Source of the DNA: a bacterium
GTDB taxonomy: Bacteria; Vulcanimicrobiota; JABDET01
DNA: 64,000 nucleotides
NCBI GenBank assembly: GCA_021817145.1
Contig: JAKAVV010000010.1
Coordinates: 1 to 64,000, forward strand
Reading direction: 5' to 3'
Below are positions 24,939 through 33,181 of this stretch, piece after piece (the first letter of the stretch is position 1; every line of letters begins with the position of its first letter). Position numbers and translations under genes: made by a program. Under the pieces are notes generated by a model. The model was not told the DNA's origin and made no database searches. It saw only the letters and a list, made by a program, of their open reading frames with translations.

Positions 24939-25430
24939 CTAGTTCTTGAAGTGGTGGGCTAGGATTTGCATAGCGATTTCGGGGATTGTCATCCCCGCAG
25001 CACTTGTCCCGCTTATCTTCTTCCCGCTGCTTAACAGGGCGACATAATTCAATTTTCCTTCCCCGGATGGCTCTAACACGAAAGTTGAACCTTCGCGCGT
25101 GTGCCATTCTAGTCCTAGCCTTCCGACAGGCGTCGGGACAATTTCTGGAGTTTGAATCCATAGTGGAAGCTGCATGACAATCGTTATGATGGATTTTACT
25201 GCTTCCATGGAAATAGCCTTTGCCCCATAGCCATCCCATCCTTCGACCGAGCACTCACGGTAAACCTCTCCTATTTGTTGGAAAAAGTTTCGTTGCCAGA
25301 GGGTCCGTAGGCGCTCCCAAAGCAAAGACAATTCGCTCTCCAGTTTCTTTGACTGGTCGCTAAAGAATTGTACAGCAACGGGTCGCGCCATTTCGGCTGA
25401 AGGGGGAGGACTCAAGGTAAGCTGGCTCAT
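24939..25430 (-). CDS. Uncharacterised protein, second gene of the TIGR04255-like cassette
   Basis: 163-residue soluble protein. A central CSVEGWDGYGAKAISMEAVK motif and a later TPVGRLGLEWHTREGSTFVL stretch look conserved. The GWDGYGA signature occurs in sporadically distributed small proteins of unknown role (recalled, not checked). The N-terminus is helical (FFSDQSKKLESELSLLWERL). The ATG overlaps the upstream stop by 4 bp (25427-25430). Probably works with the TIGR04255-like protein. Confidence 0.6.
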   Translation of the reverse strand: MSQLTLSPPPSAEMARPVAVQFFSDQSKKLESELSLLWERLRTLWQRNFFQQIGEVYRECSVEGWDGYGAKAISMEAVKSIITIVMQLPLWIQTPEIVPTPVGRLGLEWHTREGSTFVLEPSGEGKLNYVALLSSGKKISGTSAAGMTIPEIAMQILAHHFKN

Positions 25431-26161
25431 CTATATTCCTCCACAGCTTTTTCTGTGATTATACCAAAGAATATATTATTTTTCAATACCCTAAACTTCT
25501 CCAAAAGTCCCCACAAATCTTTCTCGGATAAAGGGCTTGAGAAAAATTTAAAGATTTCGGTGTCAATGATAAGAGGCAATTTAACGGCATTTGGCGGAGG
25601 GGCGAGTGACAGGGTCAGCAGGGTTTCCACCCCTGTGCTTGGTTCCAGAAGCCGCTGCTGGTTCAGGAACGCGGTAAGATTGGACGGTCCTCCCTTAATC
25701 GCTTTGGGAGGGTTCTTGATGAAATCGGAGATCGGCAATCCAACGGGAATTTCAAGCAGATCGACGTAGCGGAGCGCCAACCTATTCAGGCTCTCAATTT
25801 TGCAACCCTCGCAGTAAATTTGCCACAACTTTCGCGCTGTATCCCTCAGCTTTTCCCATGTTTCGTAAGGTTTGAGGCGGCTAAAAGTAAACCCATTGAG
25901 CCGATATTGCACAACTTGACGCTCATCTTGGGAGAAGAACGAATACCCAACCGCATCGAAATTTGTGGCAGCTCCCAAGTCACCCTCCTTTTGACCGAAG
26001 CTTACTTGAAAGCGTGACATGGTTCGTTTGGTGGGAAAGTCAGCTCTGATCTTTTCGTGAAGGAGTTCCAGGGTTTTTGCATTCACGCCTGAACCAGGTG
26101 TTACGTTGATATCGATGAGCGCTTCTGTTATCGGAGATTTTCTAAGGTGAATTTTTTTCAC
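25427..26161 (-). CDS. TIGR04255-family protein, first gene of a three-gene cassette
   Basis: 244-residue protein. Family-like features are the start HLRKSPITEALIDINVTPG, the FGYSFFSQDERQVVQYRLNG-type strand (here VGYSFFSQDERQVVQYRLNG), FTFSRLKPYETWEKLRDTAR and the NRLALRYVDLLEIP segment. The C-terminal domain has an IIDTEIFKFF strand. TIGR04255 is defined as a sporadically distributed family of unknown function. It heads a minus-strand operon with two small partners, flanked by a 422-bp non-coding, repeat-bearing stretch. A defence or TA-like role is a hypothesis. Confidence 0.75.
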   Translation of the reverse strand: MKKIHLRKSPITEALIDINVTPGSGVNAKTLELLHEKIRADFPTKRTMSRFQVSFGQKEGDLGAATNFDAVGYSFFSQDERQVVQYRLNGFTFSRLKPYETWEKLRDTARKLWQIYCEGCKIESLNRLALRYVDLLEIPVGLPISDFIKNPPKAIKGGPSNLTAFLNQQRLLEPSTGVETLLTLSLAPPPNAVKLPLIIDTEIFKFFSSPLSEKDLWGLLEKFRVLKNNIFFGIITEKAVEEYR

Positions 26162-26257
26162 TGCTTTGATAGTTACATCGGCAAGGAACTTTTCCTGCTA
26201 AAGCGCTCTTGATGTTATTCCCAAGCAATTATTTCATGGGTAAACTACCAAGCGAAA

Positions 26258-26535
26258 ATTTCACCCCCCTCTGGGTTTATACAAAGTATTGATTCCGAAT
26301 TCTGACAAGATTGACACAGACTGCTCCTGCTCCAGAGATCTCCTCCTCCGTGGTATTCATGAGATAACATGTTATTCCTGAAAATTCATGAATTACATGT
26401 TATTCAGTTAAACACAGGTACCCAGGGGTTTCCCGAAGGAATTGACTGCTGCGTGTATTCTGGCAATCATACCTTTCTGTATTTTTCGGGCTAAATTTAG
26501 GGAGGCGGGGTGGGGAGAAAAAAGGGGGGTGAAAT
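26258..26535. repeat. Segment bounded by 13-bp inverted repeats (MITE-like?)
   Basis: ATTTCACCCCCCT at 26258-26270 is repeated in perfect inverted form (AGGGGGGTGAAAT) at 26523-26535. The intervening 252 bp are non-coding. Size and layout resemble a miniature inverted-repeat element, but no target-site duplication is evident and no second copy was seen. Confidence 0.3.
26355..26405. repeat. Two palindromic direct repeats
   Basis: ATTCATGAGATAACATGTTATTC (26355-26377; split as ATTCATGAG and ATAACATGTTAT plus TC) is followed after 6 bp by ATTCATGAATTACATGTTATTC (26384-26405). Each contains ACATGTTAT, and the first holds the perfect 12-bp palindrome ATAACATGTTAT. This could be a paired operator for the cassette upstream of 26161 or an element end. 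Confidence 0.45.
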
Positions 26536-26583
26536 AATCTCTTGCGAATGTAAAAGGGGAACTGAATCACCGCTTTCCTCCCT

Positions 26584-27606
26584 TTATTTTACCAGATCCA
26601 GGGCTGCTTCCACAATTTTTTGAGGTGAAAGAGCTTGATAGCATTTAAAATCCGAACAGGTTTCTTTCGTGCACCATGGTCTGCAGGGGAATTGGGAAGG
26701 GCGCGCAATTGCGCTTTTACCCCCCCATGGTTTCCATCGGTCAGGGAAATCTTTTTGCATGGCAAAGATCGCGACAACAGGGGTCCCTACTGCTGCAGCC
26801 AAATGCATGGGTCCGCTGTCAGGACAGATGACTACTTTCGCCTGCTTTAAAAGAGCGGCAAGAGTTTGAAAATCGGTTTTTCCGGCCAAAGAGAAGGCTG
26901 GCAGATTCATCTTTTTTATAACAGCTTCCACTAAAGGGATCTCTTTTTTGCTGCCTGTAAAGGCAACTTGAAATCCTGCTCTTGTGAGTTCATCCCCTAT
27001 GACTGCGAATAAATCAAGGGGCCATCCCCGATGGATCACATTTTCTCCTTTTCCGCAGTGGATGACAGCAGCGGGTTTTTGAGTATTCAGTCCGGATTCC
27101 TGCAGCAGTTTGGCTGTGTTTTCAATCGCTTTTTGAGTGGGATTAATGCGAATTTGTTTGTTGGTTGGCTCAAGTCCAAGAGAACGGGGGTAATCCAGCA
27201 GAATCTCCACCCAGTGTGTTTGAGTATCTCCTTGAGCAGAGCGAATCTTTACCTTATGGGTAAACAAAAAGGAGGAGAGGAAGCGGTCCCCTTGCCCAAT
27301 TCGAATCGGAATGCGATTGAGATATAAGAGCCAGGCGATTTTAGAGGTTGTCCATAAGCAGCAGGCGATTTTTATTTCGCCTTTTTTAACCTTATTCATT
27401 AGAAATTGTCCTGAGATAAAGCCGGCTTTTAAAGGAAGAGCTTCTTGAACAAAAGGGTGGGCTTTAATCACTTCTTCCAAGCCAGGAGGAGTGATATAAA
27501 CAATCGAGTGGTCTGGAAAAGCGTCGTGAAAGGTTTGGATCACAGGGTAAGAGAGAATTAAATCCCCCATTCCTCCATGAGGATGAAGAATCAAAATTTT
27601 ATTCAT
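26584..27606 (-). CDS. Glycosyltransferase family 9 (heptosyltransferase-like)
   Basis: GT9 enzymes add heptose to the inner core of LPS. From the ATG at 27606 the product is 340 residues. It starts KILILHPHGGMGDLILSYPV, contains IRIGQGDRFLSS and AAVIHCGKGENVIHRGWPLD, and ends with the donor-site VICPDSGPMHLAAAVGTPVV. It overlaps the LpxB-like gene by 8 bp. It is the last gene of a four-gene minus-strand LPS set. Specific acceptor (Kdo or heptose) cannot be told. Confidence 0.85.
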   Translation of the reverse strand: MNKILILHPHGGMGDLILSYPVIQTFHDAFPDHSIVYITPPGLEEVIKAHPFVQEALPLKAGFISGQFLMNKVKKGEIKIACCLWTTSKIAWLLYLNRIPIRIGQGDRFLSSFLFTHKVKIRSAQGDTQTHWVEILLDYPRSLGLEPTNKQIRINPTQKAIENTAKLLQESGLNTQKPAAVIHCGKGENVIHRGWPLDLFAVIGDELTRAGFQVAFTGSKKEIPLVEAVIKKMNLPAFSLAGKTDFQTLAALLKQAKVVICPDSGPMHLAAAVGTPVVAIFAMQKDFPDRWKPWGGKSAIARPSQFPCRPWCTKETCSDFKCYQALSPQKIVEAALDLVK

Positions 27607-28816
27607 GTTGAATTCTCGCAAGAATTTCCGCTGCTCCAGGCTTAAAATCCTGATATAAAACTTTAAGTTTCTCTCGTATCCACTCTCTTTTCTTTTGGTT
27701 CTGCAGCAGATCAATAAGGGCATCAGCTGTTTTTTCAGGGGTTAACTTTTCCACCAGTTCAGGAACAATTTGTTCTTTTGCCCAAAGATTGGGCTGGGCA
27801 GTGAACTTTAATTCTGGCAGATAGCTCAGCAAAATGAACCTTTTCAGCATTTTTCCGACAAATGGTATTTTTTCAATCAAATAAGGGATTCCTGGATAAG
27901 GGATCTCTTCAGGACGATTGGTTGGCAGAGTGACCAGCATAGGGGTTCCTAAAAATCCTGCTTCAGCGCATTTGGTTCCAGGGATGGTTAGAATACAGTC
28001 AGATTGTTTCATAAGGGAATAAGAATGCCCTTGTTCAACAAGAATTTCCGCTCCTCGAGCTGTTAAGATGAATTTTTGCTTTCCGTTTTCAACTAAAATC
28101 CCAGAACTGGATTCTAAAATGTGCTTTCTATCTTTATCAATCACAAAACAGATCTCTTCATCTTCTATAAAAGGGGAAAGAGATAAGTAAAAGGTTGTGT
28201 CAGGGAGATTTTGCTTCGTGATCTCAGCGACTTTCAAATAAAATGGCAGGATGTGTTTCAGTTCTGCCATTCTGCTCCCAGGGAAAAGAGAAACGAGATA
28301 ACCTTTTTTCTCTAATGATAAATTTTCCGTTCCAGAAAGTTCCAGTTGGACAGCGTCTAAAACGAGATCTCCTGTAATATGGATTTTTTTTTCTGGAATT
28401 TTTCTGCTGATTAATAATTGTTTTTGTTTTTCATGAGGAACGAAATATTCCTGGAAAGCTGAATCCCATCTTTTTTCCCCCCATTGATAGGCGTAATTTT
28501 TCGTTTTTAATCTTTTCGCCAGCAGAAAAGCGTAAAAAAGATCCCCTCCTAAATGAATGACGATTGGTTTTTTCGGAGAGAAATTTTCGGGTTTTCTGCC
28601 TAGAAAAAGATACTGCAGAGAAGTTTTAGGAGAATATACAAACTGGATCCCTATTTGCTCTCGCGCGATTTTCTCTTCTTTTCCTGTGGCATAAGCGCAG
28701 GGGAGCAGAAAGAGGGAAAAGATCGTTTCTGGCTTTTGTTTTCGAATCGTTTGCACCAGGGGATTGATCCATCCCCAAAGCTCACCCGGACTGTTTCCTG
28801 TTAGAACAATTTCCAT
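27599..28816 (-). CDS. LpxB-like (GT19) glycosyltransferase, divergent
   Basis: LpxB condenses UDP-2,3-diacylglucosamine with lipid X. The 405-residue protein shows a GT-B fold: glycine loop TGNSPGELWGWINP, mid-protein LVSLFPGSRMAELKHILPFY (LpxB reads LLPGSR-x2-E), IPGTKCAEAGFLGTPMLV in place of SGTAxLE, and PNLWAKEQIVPELVEKL matching the SLPNL-x-VPELLQ end. The canonical SxWAW motif is not seen and the first loop is divergent. Function may be lipid A synthesis or a related LPS step; context with heptose genes favours LPS. The start overlaps the preceding gene by 35 bp. Confidence 0.6.
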   Translation of the reverse strand: MEIVLTGNSPGELWGWINPLVQTIRKQKPETIFSLFLLPCAYATGKEEKIAREQIGIQFVYSPKTSLQYLFLGRKPENFSPKKPIVIHLGGDLFYAFLLAKRLKTKNYAYQWGEKRWDSAFQEYFVPHEKQKQLLISRKIPEKKIHITGDLVLDAVQLELSGTENLSLEKKGYLVSLFPGSRMAELKHILPFYLKVAEITKQNLPDTTFYLSLSPFIEDEEICFVIDKDRKHILESSSGILVENGKQKFILTARGAEILVEQGHSYSLMKQSDCILTIPGTKCAEAGFLGTPMLVTLPTNRPEEIPYPGIPYLIEKIPFVGKMLKRFILLSYLPELKFTAQPNLWAKEQIVPELVEKLTPEKTADALIDLLQNQKKREWIREKLKVLYQDFKPGAAEILARIQHE

Positions 28817-29282
28817 GGGTTAATTTTTCTAAAAGTATGGTTGTAGAACGACCTGGGGAATAAGAAAGAATTTTGACTTTTCCTCCATAAGAAATGACGG
28901 TTTTTGTTTCAGGCAGTTCTGATGCTTTGTAATCTCCCCCTTTGACATGCCAGTCAGGCTGCAGCAGAAGCAGGAGCTGGTTCGGGGTTTCTTCTTCGAA
29001 GATTGTAACGAAATCCACACATCCAAGAGCAGCTAAAACTTCTGCTCTCTCTTGTTCAGGGATAACAGGTCTTCCTTCTCCTTTTATTTTTTTTACGCTT
29101 GCATCACTGTTAATCCCAATAATTAAAATATCTCCGAGTTCTTTTGCTTCTTCTAGATAGCGCACATGCCCGACATGCAGCAGATCAAAACAGCCGTTGG
29201 TGAAAACTACTTTTTTCCCTTCTTCATGGAAAGATTGAACCAGTTCAGCCAGCTCTTTTTGGGGGAGAATTTTATCGATCAT
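28782..29282 (-). CDS. D-glycero-beta-D-manno-heptose 1-phosphate adenylyltransferase
   Basis: Corresponds to the C-terminal half of HldE (RfaE2/HldC), forming ADP-heptose. The 166-residue nucleotidyltransferase has VFTNGCFDLLHVGHVRYLEE (the HxGH site), GINSDASVKKIKGEGRPVIP and the PDWHVKGGDY motif. It is a separate ORF 16 bp after the kinase, so HldE is split here. The tail overlaps the LpxB-like start by 35 bp. Confidence 0.9.
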   Translation of the reverse strand: MIDKILPQKELAELVQSFHEEGKKVVFTNGCFDLLHVGHVRYLEEAKELGDILIIGINSDASVKKIKGEGRPVIPEQERAEVLAALGCVDFVTIFEEETPNQLLLLLQPDWHVKGGDYKASELPETKTVISYGGKVKILSYSPGRSTTILLEKLTHGNCSNRKQSG

Positions 29283-29298
29283 AATCTTTTCCTCATCC

Positions 29299-30279
29299 TT
29301 ATAGAAGCTCTTCCAGTTCTTTTAAGGTGGCAGTTGCTGTTCCCACTTTTCTCACCACAACTCCTGCAGCTAAATTGGCAAGAAAAGCCGCTTCATGGAA
29401 AGTGGCTCCTGAGGAAAGGGCAAGAGTTCCGACCGCTAGAACAGTATCCCCTGCTCCACTGACATCATAAACTTGTGTTTCAGCAGCAGGAATGGAAGTC
29501 ATTTTCCCATTCGATTCAAAAAGAGCCATTCCATGCTCTCCTCTGGTTATGAGAAGAGCTTTTACTCTATATTTAACCCTTAAAGTTTCCCCTGCTTTTT
29601 TCAAGTCCGCTTCACTTCTAATGAGTTTCTGGACTGCCTGTTCTGCTTCTCCTTGATTTAAAACAAGAAAAGTGGATCCCATAAAAAGCGGGAGATTGGC
29701 TGGTTTTGGACCTGAGGCAATGATTTTTCCTTTTTTAACTTCTAATTGGATCCACTGCTGAAGCGGGATGGAATCGAAAATTCCTTTATTGTAATCTGAA
29801 AAAAGAAGAACATCACATTCATTCAGCAGTCGAGCTGCTTGAGAAATTAGTTTTTGAGATTGGATCTCATTCAATTTGCCTGTTGTTTCCCAGTCTGTTC
29901 GCACAATTTGCTGCTGATGGGCAATGATTCTTGTTTTTAAACTGGTGTGTCTTCCTTTGATCGTTAGAATACCAAGTAAATCTGCCCCTTTTTCTTTGAG
30001 CTTTTTTTTTAGAATTTTCCCTGGTTCATCCTGCCCTATAATTCCCGAGACGATCGTTTTCGCTCCAAGAGCTAAAAAATTGGCTGCCACATTGCTTGCC
30101 CCGCCAGGAGTAAACGTTCGTTTTTCTGCCTGGACCACAGGAACAGGAGCTTCAGGAGAAATACGGGTTACTTTTCCCCAGATCCATTCATCTAGAATTA
30201 AATCACCTAAAACAAGAATTGTTTTTTGGGAGAATTTGGCTGCCAGTTCTTTAAATCGCTTTTTCGTCATCTGCCGCAT
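29299..30279 (-). CDS. D-glycero-beta-D-manno-heptose-7-phosphate kinase (HldE N-terminal type)
   Basis: PfkB/ribokinase-fold kinase of about 326 residues. Motifs are LVLGDLILDEWIWGKVTRIS, PGGASNVAANFLALGA, FSDYNKGIF and the catalytic anion hole DVSGAGDTVLAV. It matches RfaE1/HldA, which phosphorylates heptose-7-phosphate at C1. In many enterobacteria it is fused to the adenylyltransferase; here they are separate. Start choice among 30294 (TTG), 30279 and 30270 is uncertain. gmhA/gmhB are not in the window. Confidence 0.88.
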   Translation of the reverse strand: MRQMTKKRFKELAAKFSQKTILVLGDLILDEWIWGKVTRISPEAPVPVVQAEKRTFTPGGASNVAANFLALGAKTIVSGIIGQDEPGKILKKKLKEKGADLLGILTIKGRHTSLKTRIIAHQQQIVRTDWETTGKLNEIQSQKLISQAARLLNECDVLLFSDYNKGIFDSIPLQQWIQLEVKKGKIIASGPKPANLPLFMGSTFLVLNQGEAEQAVQKLIRSEADLKKAGETLRVKYRVKALLITRGEHGMALFESNGKMTSIPAAETQVYDVSGAGDTVLAVGTLALSSGATFHEAAFLANLAAGVVVRKVGTATATLKELEELL

Positions 30280-30352
30280 CGAACTAGGATTCAAGGAAAA
30301 AGCATGATTGTCCTTTCTTCATGCCCTTTCAATGAATTTCGCTATTTAGTGA

Positions 30353-30365
30353 TTCATGTCATGAA
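30353..30365 (+). promoter_or_regulatory. 13-bp palindrome upstream of nuoJ
   Basis: TTCATGTCATGAA is a perfect odd palindrome 44 bp before the nuoJ ATG, in the intergenic region shared with the divergent heptose kinase. It may be an operator; no regulator is identified. Confidence 0.3.
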
Positions 30366-30408
30366 GTAGAAAAGGGGAATATTTTAAAAAACAGAATACG
30401 ATTTTTTG

Positions 30409-30900
30409 ATGAACGACCAGATTCTGTTTTATACTTTAGCCGTTCTCGTCGTCGCGAGCGCTTTAGCCGTTGTTTTTGTTCGAAATATCTTCCATGCTGG
30501 TTTGTTTTTGATGGTTACGTTTTTAGGAGTTGCAGGAATTTACATAACTCTTTTCAATTATTTTTTAGCTGCTGTGCAGGCTCTTGTTTATTCAGGAGCG
30601 ATTACTGTCCTGATTTTGTTTGGGGTGATGTTAACACAGAGGCATTATAAAAAAGAAGCCCCTTCCCATAATGCTTTTAAATGGATTGCTCTTGCTGTTT
30701 CAACTGCCATTGCCGGATTTTTAATTGTCACTTTCAGAAGAGTAACCCCTGGTTTTATCCAACCAGTTCCTCATCTTTTCCATCAAATTGGGATGATCCT
30801 GATGCAAACAGACGTGATCCCGTTCGAAATTATTTCACTCCTCTTATTAGTGGCTTTGATTGGAGCTTTTGCTCTTGCCAGGGAAAAGGAGGATTTATGA
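30409..30900 (+). CDS. nuoJ: NADH-quinone oxidoreductase subunit J
   Basis: Membrane subunit of complex I. 163 residues with five hydrophobic segments. The typical N-terminus [20 protein letters not shown], the TM3 stretch [20 protein letters not shown] (pi-bulge region) and [13 protein letters not shown] near the end are visible. It is the first gene of nuoJKLMN. Upstream lies a divergent heptose gene, so nuoA-I are not adjacent. The stop overlaps the nuoK start (ATGA). Confidence 0.93.
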   Translation: MNDQILFYTLAVLVVASALAVVFVRNIFHAGLFLMVTFLGVAGIYITLFNYFLAAVQALVYSGAITVLILFGVMLTQRHYKKEAPSHNAFKWIALAVSTAIAGFLIVTFRRVTPGFIQPVPHLFHQIGMILMQTDVIPFEIISLLLLVALIGAFALAREKEDL

Positions 30901-31208
30901 TTGGAATTTTCCATTATCTAGCCTTATCAGTAATTTTATTTTGCATCGGGTTGTATGGTGTTCTAACCCGAAGAAATGGGATCGCTGTTCTCATGTCCAT
31001 TGAGTTGATGTTCAATGCGGCAAATATCAATTTCGCGGCATTCTCTTATTATTTTAAAGGCGCTTCTTTTGTTTCAGGGCAGACCTTCCCCTTATTTGTC
31101 ATTGCTGTGGCCGCTTCAGAAGCAGCTGTTGGCTTGGCGATTGTTCTGTCCCTTTATCGGAATCGAAAAACGGTAAATGTGGATGAGGCAAATCAATTGA
31201 GAGGATAA
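30897..31208 (+). CDS. nuoK: NADH-quinone oxidoreductase subunit K
   Basis: 103-residue membrane subunit. The in-membrane glutamates expected in the proton path are present: E36 ([16 protein letters not shown]) and E75 ([16 protein letters not shown]). Three membrane helices. RBS AAAGGAGGATTT-ATG. The start lies inside nuoJ and the end overlaps nuoL by one base. Confidence 0.95.
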   Translation: MIGIFHYLALSVILFCIGLYGVLTRRNGIAVLMSIELMFNAANINFAAFSYYFKGASFVSGQTFPLFVIAVAASEAAVGLAIVLSLYRNRKTVNVDEANQLRG

Positions 31209-33181
31209 TGGACAGTCTTAAATTCGCTTACCTTATTCCTCTGCTTCCTCTAGCCGCTTTTCTCCTTATTGTTTTTGTTACTCGATTTTTTAAAGGGTCA
31301 AGAATTAGTTCATACATCTCGATTTTACTGAACACTGCTGCTTTTGTTCTGTCCTGTTTTGTTTTTTGGAAAATATTAAACTTGGAAAACACAGGCGCCT
31401 ATTCAGGACCGATTCAGTTCAGCCTTTCCTGGATTCATCTTCATTCAGTCTCAGGAATCATTCCGCTGCACCTTCAAATTGGAATTCTGCTGGATCCTTT
31501 ATCAGTCATTATGGCTTTGATGGTAACCTTTGTTTCAACGTTGATTATGATTTATTCGATTGGATATATGGAAGGGGACCCCGGTTTCTCCACTTTTTTC
31601 GCTTATATGTCTTTGTTTGTCATGGCTATGCTGATTCTGACTCTTTCGAACAATTTTTTGCTGACTTTTGCAGGTTGGGAATTAGTAGGATTGTGTTCTT
31701 ATCTTTTGATTGGATTCTGGTATAAAAAGCCGTCAGCAGCAAAAGCCGCGATTAAAGCTTTTGTTGTCACCAGAACAGGAGATGTCGGATTTTTAATTGG
31801 AATGATCACCCTGTACTGGAAAACAGGCACCTTTAATTTTGTTCAGATTTCCCATTTAAATCTTCCCGCTCTTTTGTCGGGCTGGCTGCTGTGGGGGATT
31901 CCTCTTTTGATTTTCTGTGGAGCGGTTGGAAAAAGCGCGCAGTTTCCGCTTCATGTTTGGCTTCCTGATGCCATGGAAGGCCCTACCCCTGTGAGCGCTT
32001 TAATCCATGCCGCAACAATGGTGGCGGCCGGGGTTTATCTGGTTGCCCGCACTTACTTCTTGTTTGTTATCTCTCCAATCGCTTTGTTGACAGTTGCCTG
32101 GATTGGGGTGTTTACAGCTTTTATCGCAGCTACCATGGCTCTTGTCCAATGGGATATTAAACGAGTTTTAGCTTATTCAACAGTCAGTCAGTTAGGTTAT
32201 ATGATGTTAGGGCTTGGAGTTGGTCCAATCGGATTTGTGGCAGCTATTTTTCTCTTGCTGACCCATGCTTTTTTTAAATCTCTTTTGTTTTTGGGAGCTG
32301 GTTCTGTATCTCATCCTTTCCATGAAGAAGAAAATCCCTTTGACATGCATCATTATGGAGGGCTTAAGAAAAAAATGCCGCATACTTATTGGACTTTCCT
32401 CTTTGCCACTTTAGCGATTACAGGCTGCCCTCTTTTTGCCGGGTTTTTCAGCAAAGATGAAGTGATTGCCGCTGCTTTTCATTCTCAGATCTTAACTCAT
32501 GAGGCATTATGGGGGATCGCTTTATTCACCGCTTTTCTAACAAGCGCCTATATGTTTCGCATGTTTTTCCTCACTTTCCATGGAACGAAAGAGCCTGATC
32601 CTCATGTTCATGAATCCCCTTATGTCATGCTTTTACCGCTCATGATTTTAGCTGTTTTTTCTTTAATTGGCGGATGGTTCGGGATTCCTGGGGGATTGTT
32701 GGGGATTCCAGATTGGATTGCGAATTTTATGACCCCTTATCTTCACCTCTATCACGTCCCTGTTTCTCATTCTGTAGATTGGTTTGGAATGAGTTTAGGA
32801 ACCCTTGTGTTTGCTGCGGGATTTTCTACAGCCTGGGTCTTGTACGCAAAAGGGCTCAGATTTGCTTCAATCTTAAAAAATCCAATCATAAAACCGTTCC
32901 ATCAACTTTTTGCTCAAAAATGGTATATGGATGATCTTTGGGGCTTCATTTTAGGCGCTTTTGGGTTCGGGCTCTCCAGCATCGCTTCCTGGGTAGATAC
33001 CAACCTGTTTGATGGGTCTGTTCGAGGAGTAGGGATGGGAACAGGATGGCTCGGATTAAAAATTCGCTCCATTCAAACAGGTTTTGTCCAGCAGTATGCC
33101 TTTATTATTTATCTGGCAGTATTAATCTTAATTATCTTTGTTGTTTCAGGAGGATATCTGTGGACCGCGCGATTTTTCTAA
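31208..33181 (+). CDS. nuoL: NADH-quinone oxidoreductase subunit L
   Basis: Antiporter-like proton-pumping subunit, 657 residues with about 16 membrane helices. Diagnostic stretches are the N-terminal YSIGYMEGDPGFSTFFAYMS, LTFAGWELVGLCSYLLIGFW (Glu in TM5), GKSAQFPLHVWLPDAMEGPT, the lysine-bearing helix VQWDIKRVLAYSTVSQLGYM and the SHPFHEEENPFDMHHYGGL loop. The long lateral helix occupies the last roughly 100 residues (TGFVQQYAFIIYLAVLILII). It overlaps nuoM by 22 bp. Confidence 0.96.
   Translation: MDSLKFAYLIPLLPLAAFLLIVFVTRFFKGSRISSYISILLNTAAFVLSCFVFWKILNLENTGAYSGPIQFSLSWIHLHSVSGIIPLHLQIGILLDPLSVIMALMVTFVSTLIMIYSIGYMEGDPGFSTFFAYMSLFVMAMLILTLSNNFLLTFAGWELVGLCSYLLIGFWYKKPSAAKAAIKAFVVTRTGDVGFLIGMITLYWKTGTFNFVQISHLNLPALLSGWLLWGIPLLIFCGAVGKSAQFPLHVWLPDAMEGPTPVSALIHAATMVAAGVYLVARTYFLFVISPIALLTVAWIGVFTAFIAATMALVQWDIKRVLAYSTVSQLGYMMLGLGVGPIGFVAAIFLLLTHAFFKSLLFLGAGSVSHPFHEEENPFDMHHYGGLKKKMPHTYWTFLFATLAITGCPLFAGFFSKDEVIAAAFHSQILTHEALWGIALFTAFLTSAYMFRMFFLTFHGTKEPDPHVHESPYVMLLPLMILAVFSLIGGWFGIPGGLLGIPDWIANFMTPYLHLYHVPVSHSVDWFGMSLGTLVFAAGFSTAWVLYAKGLRFASILKNPIIKPFHQLFAQKWYMDDLWGFILGAFGFGLSSIASWVDTNLFDGSVRGVGMGTGWLGLKIRSIQTGFVQQYAFIIYLAVLILIIFVVSGGYLWTARFF

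Larger units (their letters stand above)
26162..26583. other. 422-bp non-coding stretch with repeats
   Basis: No convincing gene on either strand. It holds a 13-bp inverted repeat bounding 26258-26535 and a pair of palindromic direct repeats at 26355-26405. It separates the transferred-looking cassette from the LPS genes. Confidence 0.5.

Noticed and set aside
24853-25254. Alternate minus-strand frame inside the TIGR04255 cassette
   Set aside because: It overlaps two coherent, coupled genes and its amino-acid pattern is Arg/His/Cys-rich noise of a GC-rich stretch.
33046-33160. Extended nuoM start inside nuoL
   Set aside because: The added residues are the shadow of nuoL; the GTG at 33160 has a strong RBS and restores the family N-terminus.
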